A stretch of 6,406 nucleotides of DNA, from assembly GCA_900754755.1 (NCBI GenBank), contig CAAEEC010000278.1, positions 1 to 6,406 on the forward strand. The letters run 5' to 3'. Every line of letters starts with the position of its first letter. The first letter of the stretch is position 1. The DNA is from Clostridia bacterium. GTDB lineage: Bacteria; Bacillota; Clostridia; Christensenellales; Aristaeellaceae. A program made the translations under genes and the position numbers. The notes under the pieces are model-generated. The model was not told the DNA's origin. It saw only the letters and a program-made list of their open reading frames with translations, and did no database searches. Positions 4,750 through 6,406 of the stretch are shown one piece after another.

Positions 4750-5760
4750 ATGCAGGAAAACGAACGCAAAAAGATCGTATTTTCTGGCATTCAGCCCACG
4801 GGCAACCTGCATCTGGGCAATTACATCGGCGCGCTGCGCAATTTTGGCCCGCTGCAGGAAGAATACGATTGCCTGTATTCCATCGTGGATTTGCACGCGA
4901 TCACCGTGCGGCAGAATCCCACGCAGTTGCGGCAGAACTGCCTGAAGCTGATGAGCCTGTACCTGGCCGCGGGCCTGGATCCGGACAAGAGCCTGATCTA
5001 TTTCCAGTCCCATGTGCCCGCGCACGCGGAACTCGCTTGGGTGCTCAACTGCTTCACCTATATGGGCGAGCTGTCGCGCATGACGCAGTTCAAAGACAAG
5101 GCGCAAAAGCACGCGGAAAACATCAACGTGGGCCTGTTCGCCTATCCCACGCTGATGGCGGCGGACATTTTGCTCTATCAAACCAATTTTGTGCCGGTGG
5201 GCAACGATCAGAAACAGCACATCGAGATCACGCGCGACATCGCCGAGCGATTCAACGCCATCTATGGCGATGTGTTCACCATCCCGGAACCGCTGATTGG
5301 CAAGGTGGGCGCGCGCATCATGAGCCTTTCGGATCCCACGCGCAAGATGAGCAAGTCCGATCCGGAGGATACCTTCATCGCGATTTTGGACGAACCCAAC
5401 GTGATCCGCAAAAAGGTGCGCCGCGCGGTGACGGATAGCGAAGCGCTGGTAAAATACGATGTGGAGAACAAGCCCGGCGTTTCGAACCTGATGAGCATTT
5501 ATTCTGCCGTCACGGGCAAGGCCTTCGCGGAGATCGAGAACGAATTTGTGGGCAAGGGCTATGGCGATTTCAAGGAAGCGGTGGCGGACGCCGTGATCGC
5601 CGAATTGGAGCCGATCCAGGCGCGCTATCGCCAGATCAGCGCCGATAAGGCCTATTTGAACGAAGTGATGACGAAGGGCGCGGAGCGCGCGGCCAAGCTG
5701 GCGGCTCGCACCATGAGCAAGGTGCGCCGTAAGGTGGGCCTGGCGGCCACGCAGCTGTAG
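4750..5760 (+). CDS. trpS: Tryptophanyl-tRNA synthetase
   Basis: This cytoplasmic class Ic synthetase activates tryptophan with ATP and charges tRNA-Trp. The 336-residue product is the typical bacterial length. The Rossmann catalytic domain carries the HIGH-type motif as TGNLHLGNY (17-25), the tryptophan-pocket region YPTLMAADILLYQTNFVPVGNDQKQHIE (132-159, with the conserved MAAD and VGxDQxQH) and the KMSKS loop (199-203). The helical anticodon-binding region follows to the C-terminus. The start has AAAGAGG (4733-4739) 10 nt upstream, and relatives begin near the KKIVFSGIQPTGNLHLGN motif. It starts 25 nt after trmD, so there is no room for a T-box or trp-type leader directly before it, and it is probably co-transcribed with rimM-trmD. 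folC follows after 14 nt. Confidence 0.98.
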   Translation: MQENERKKIVFSGIQPTGNLHLGNYIGALRNFGPLQEEYDCLYSIVDLHAITVRQNPTQLRQNCLKLMSLYLAAGLDPDKSLIYFQSHVPAHAELAWVLNCFTYMGELSRMTQFKDKAQKHAENINVGLFAYPTLMAADILLYQTNFVPVGNDQKQHIEITRDIAERFNAIYGDVFTIPEPLIGKVGARIMSLSDPTRKMSKSDPEDTFIAILDEPNVIRKKVRRAVTDSEALVKYDVENKPGVSNLMSIYSAVTGKAFAEIENEFVGKGYGDFKEAVADAVIAELEPIQARYRQISADKAYLNEVMTKGAERAAKLAARTMSKVRRKVGLAATQL

Positions 5761-5774
5761 CCGGTGACGCACTG

Positions 5775-6406
5775 ATGATGGAAGAAGAACAGATGACGCT
5801 GCGGCGCGCCGTGGACTGGGTACACGGCGCGCGCTATGCCGGGCAGAAAAACGGGCTGGAAAACATGCGCGCGCTGCTCAGGGCCTTGGGCAACCCGCAG
5901 GACGGCATGCGCTTTCTGCACGTGGCGGGCACCAATGGCAAGGGTTCCGTGTGCGCGTTTCTCGAGCGCGCGTTGCGCGAATGCGGCTACAAGACCGGGC
6001 TGTACACCTCGCCCTACCTGTGCGAATACGCCGAGCGCGTGCGCGTGAATGGCGTGCCGCTGGACGATGAGACGCTGCTGCGCCTGATCCTGCGCGTGAA
6101 GCGCGCGGCGGAAGATTTGGTGGCGCGCGGCGAGTGCTTTCCCACCACTTTCGAGCTGGGCACGGCCATCGCCTTTTTGGCCTTTGCCGAAGCCAGGACC
6201 GACTGGGCGGTGATCGAAGTGGGCCTGGGCGGTCGGTCGGATTCCACCAACGTGATCGCGCCTCGTGCCTGCGCCATTTCCGCCATTGGCATGGATCATA
6301 TGAAAACGCTGGGCGATACGCTGGAAGCCATCGCCCGCGAGAAGGCGGGCATCCTCAAGCATGGCGTGCCCGCGGCCATCCACCCGGCGAACGGCTCCGT
6401 GCTGCC
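5775..6406 (+). CDS. folC: Dihydrofolate/folylpolyglutamate synthase FolC (3' end outside window)
   Basis: FolC adds glutamate to dihydropteroate and/or extends the gamma-glutamyl tail of folates with ATP, completing folate synthesis and retaining cofactors in the cell. The frame stays open from ATG 5775 to the window end, giving 210 codons, about half of a normal ~430-residue protein. Mur-ligase-family features are clear: LHVAGTNGKGS with the P-loop GTNGKGS (52-58), the folate/omega-loop region GLYTSPYLCEYAERVRVNG (75-93), the FELGT motif, EVGLGGRSDSTNVI (148-161), IGMDH (171-175) and EKAGI (189-193), whose Lys190 corresponds to the lysine that is carbamylated in studied FolC/Mur enzymes. 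TSPY replaces the usual TSPH. GGTGA (5763-5767) 7 nt upstream supports ATG 5775; ATG 5778 and 5793 are in-frame alternatives, and 5793 matches the start of many relatives. It probably shares a transcript with trpS. Confidence 0.95.
   Translation, partial: MMEEEQMTLRRAVDWVHGARYAGQKNGLENMRALLRALGNPQDGMRFLHVAGTNGKGSVCAFLERALRECGYKTGLYTSPYLCEYAERVRVNGVPLDDETLLRLILRVKRAAEDLVARGECFPTTFELGTAIAFLAFAEARTDWAVIEVGLGGRSDSTNVIAPRACAISAIGMDHMKTLGDTLEAIAREKAGILKHGVPAAIHPANGSVL

Noticed and set aside
4600..5772. A 390-codon minus-strand open frame antisense to trpS
   Set aside because: Same codon-aligned antisense effect. trpS on the + strand has all synthetase motifs, and the antisense product shows no recognisable domain.

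Overview
This is a GC-rich window (roughly 60% by eye) from a bacterial chromosome. Every gene that can be supported lies on the + strand. The order ylxM-ffh-rpsP-khpA(KH)-rimM-trmD is the core signal-recognition/ribosome-maturation block of Bacillota. YlxM beside Ffh and a small KH protein between rpsP and rimM point to a Clostridia-type Bacillota. The high GC suggests a lineage such as Oscillospirales or Christensenellales, but the order-level placement is inference only.

Layout. (1) Positions 1-806 hold the 3' end of an unrecognised acidic protein, followed by a GC-rich hairpin (825-850) that may end its transcript. (2) Positions 807-1006 are a regulatory spacer. It holds a near-perfect housekeeping promoter (TTGACA-N17-TATACT, 925-953) whose -35 box sits inside a perfect 9-bp inverted repeat. 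A second dyad overlaps the expected transcription start, and an 18-bp near-duplication provides two Shine-Dalgarno/ATG pairs for ylxM. (3) Positions 1007-3292 encode YlxM, Ffh (SRP54), ribosomal protein bS16 and a KhpA-type KH protein, closed by a strong intrinsic terminator (3352-3387). (4) Positions 3443-5760 encode RimM and TrmD (overlapping by 11 nt) and tryptophanyl-tRNA synthetase. (5) Positions 5775-6406 are the first 210 codons of FolC, which runs off the window.

How the genes fit together. YlxM and Ffh serve co-translational membrane targeting. bS16 and RimM serve assembly of the 30S subunit, and KhpA is an RNA-binding chaperone-like protein. TrmD methylates G37 of tRNAs to keep the reading frame, TrpS charges tRNA-Trp, and FolC makes the polyglutamylated folates used in one-carbon metabolism. 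It is a translation and growth neighbourhood. Its unusual points are organisational: a terminator splits the block between khpA and rimM, rplS is absent from its usual place after trmD, trpS-folC occupies that place, trpS has no room for a T-box leader, and ftsY is not next to ylxM.

I found no evidence for a new defence, mobile or biosynthetic system. The items most worth following up are the palindromic ylxM promoter region, the duplicated ylxM initiation region and the khpA-rimM spacer.
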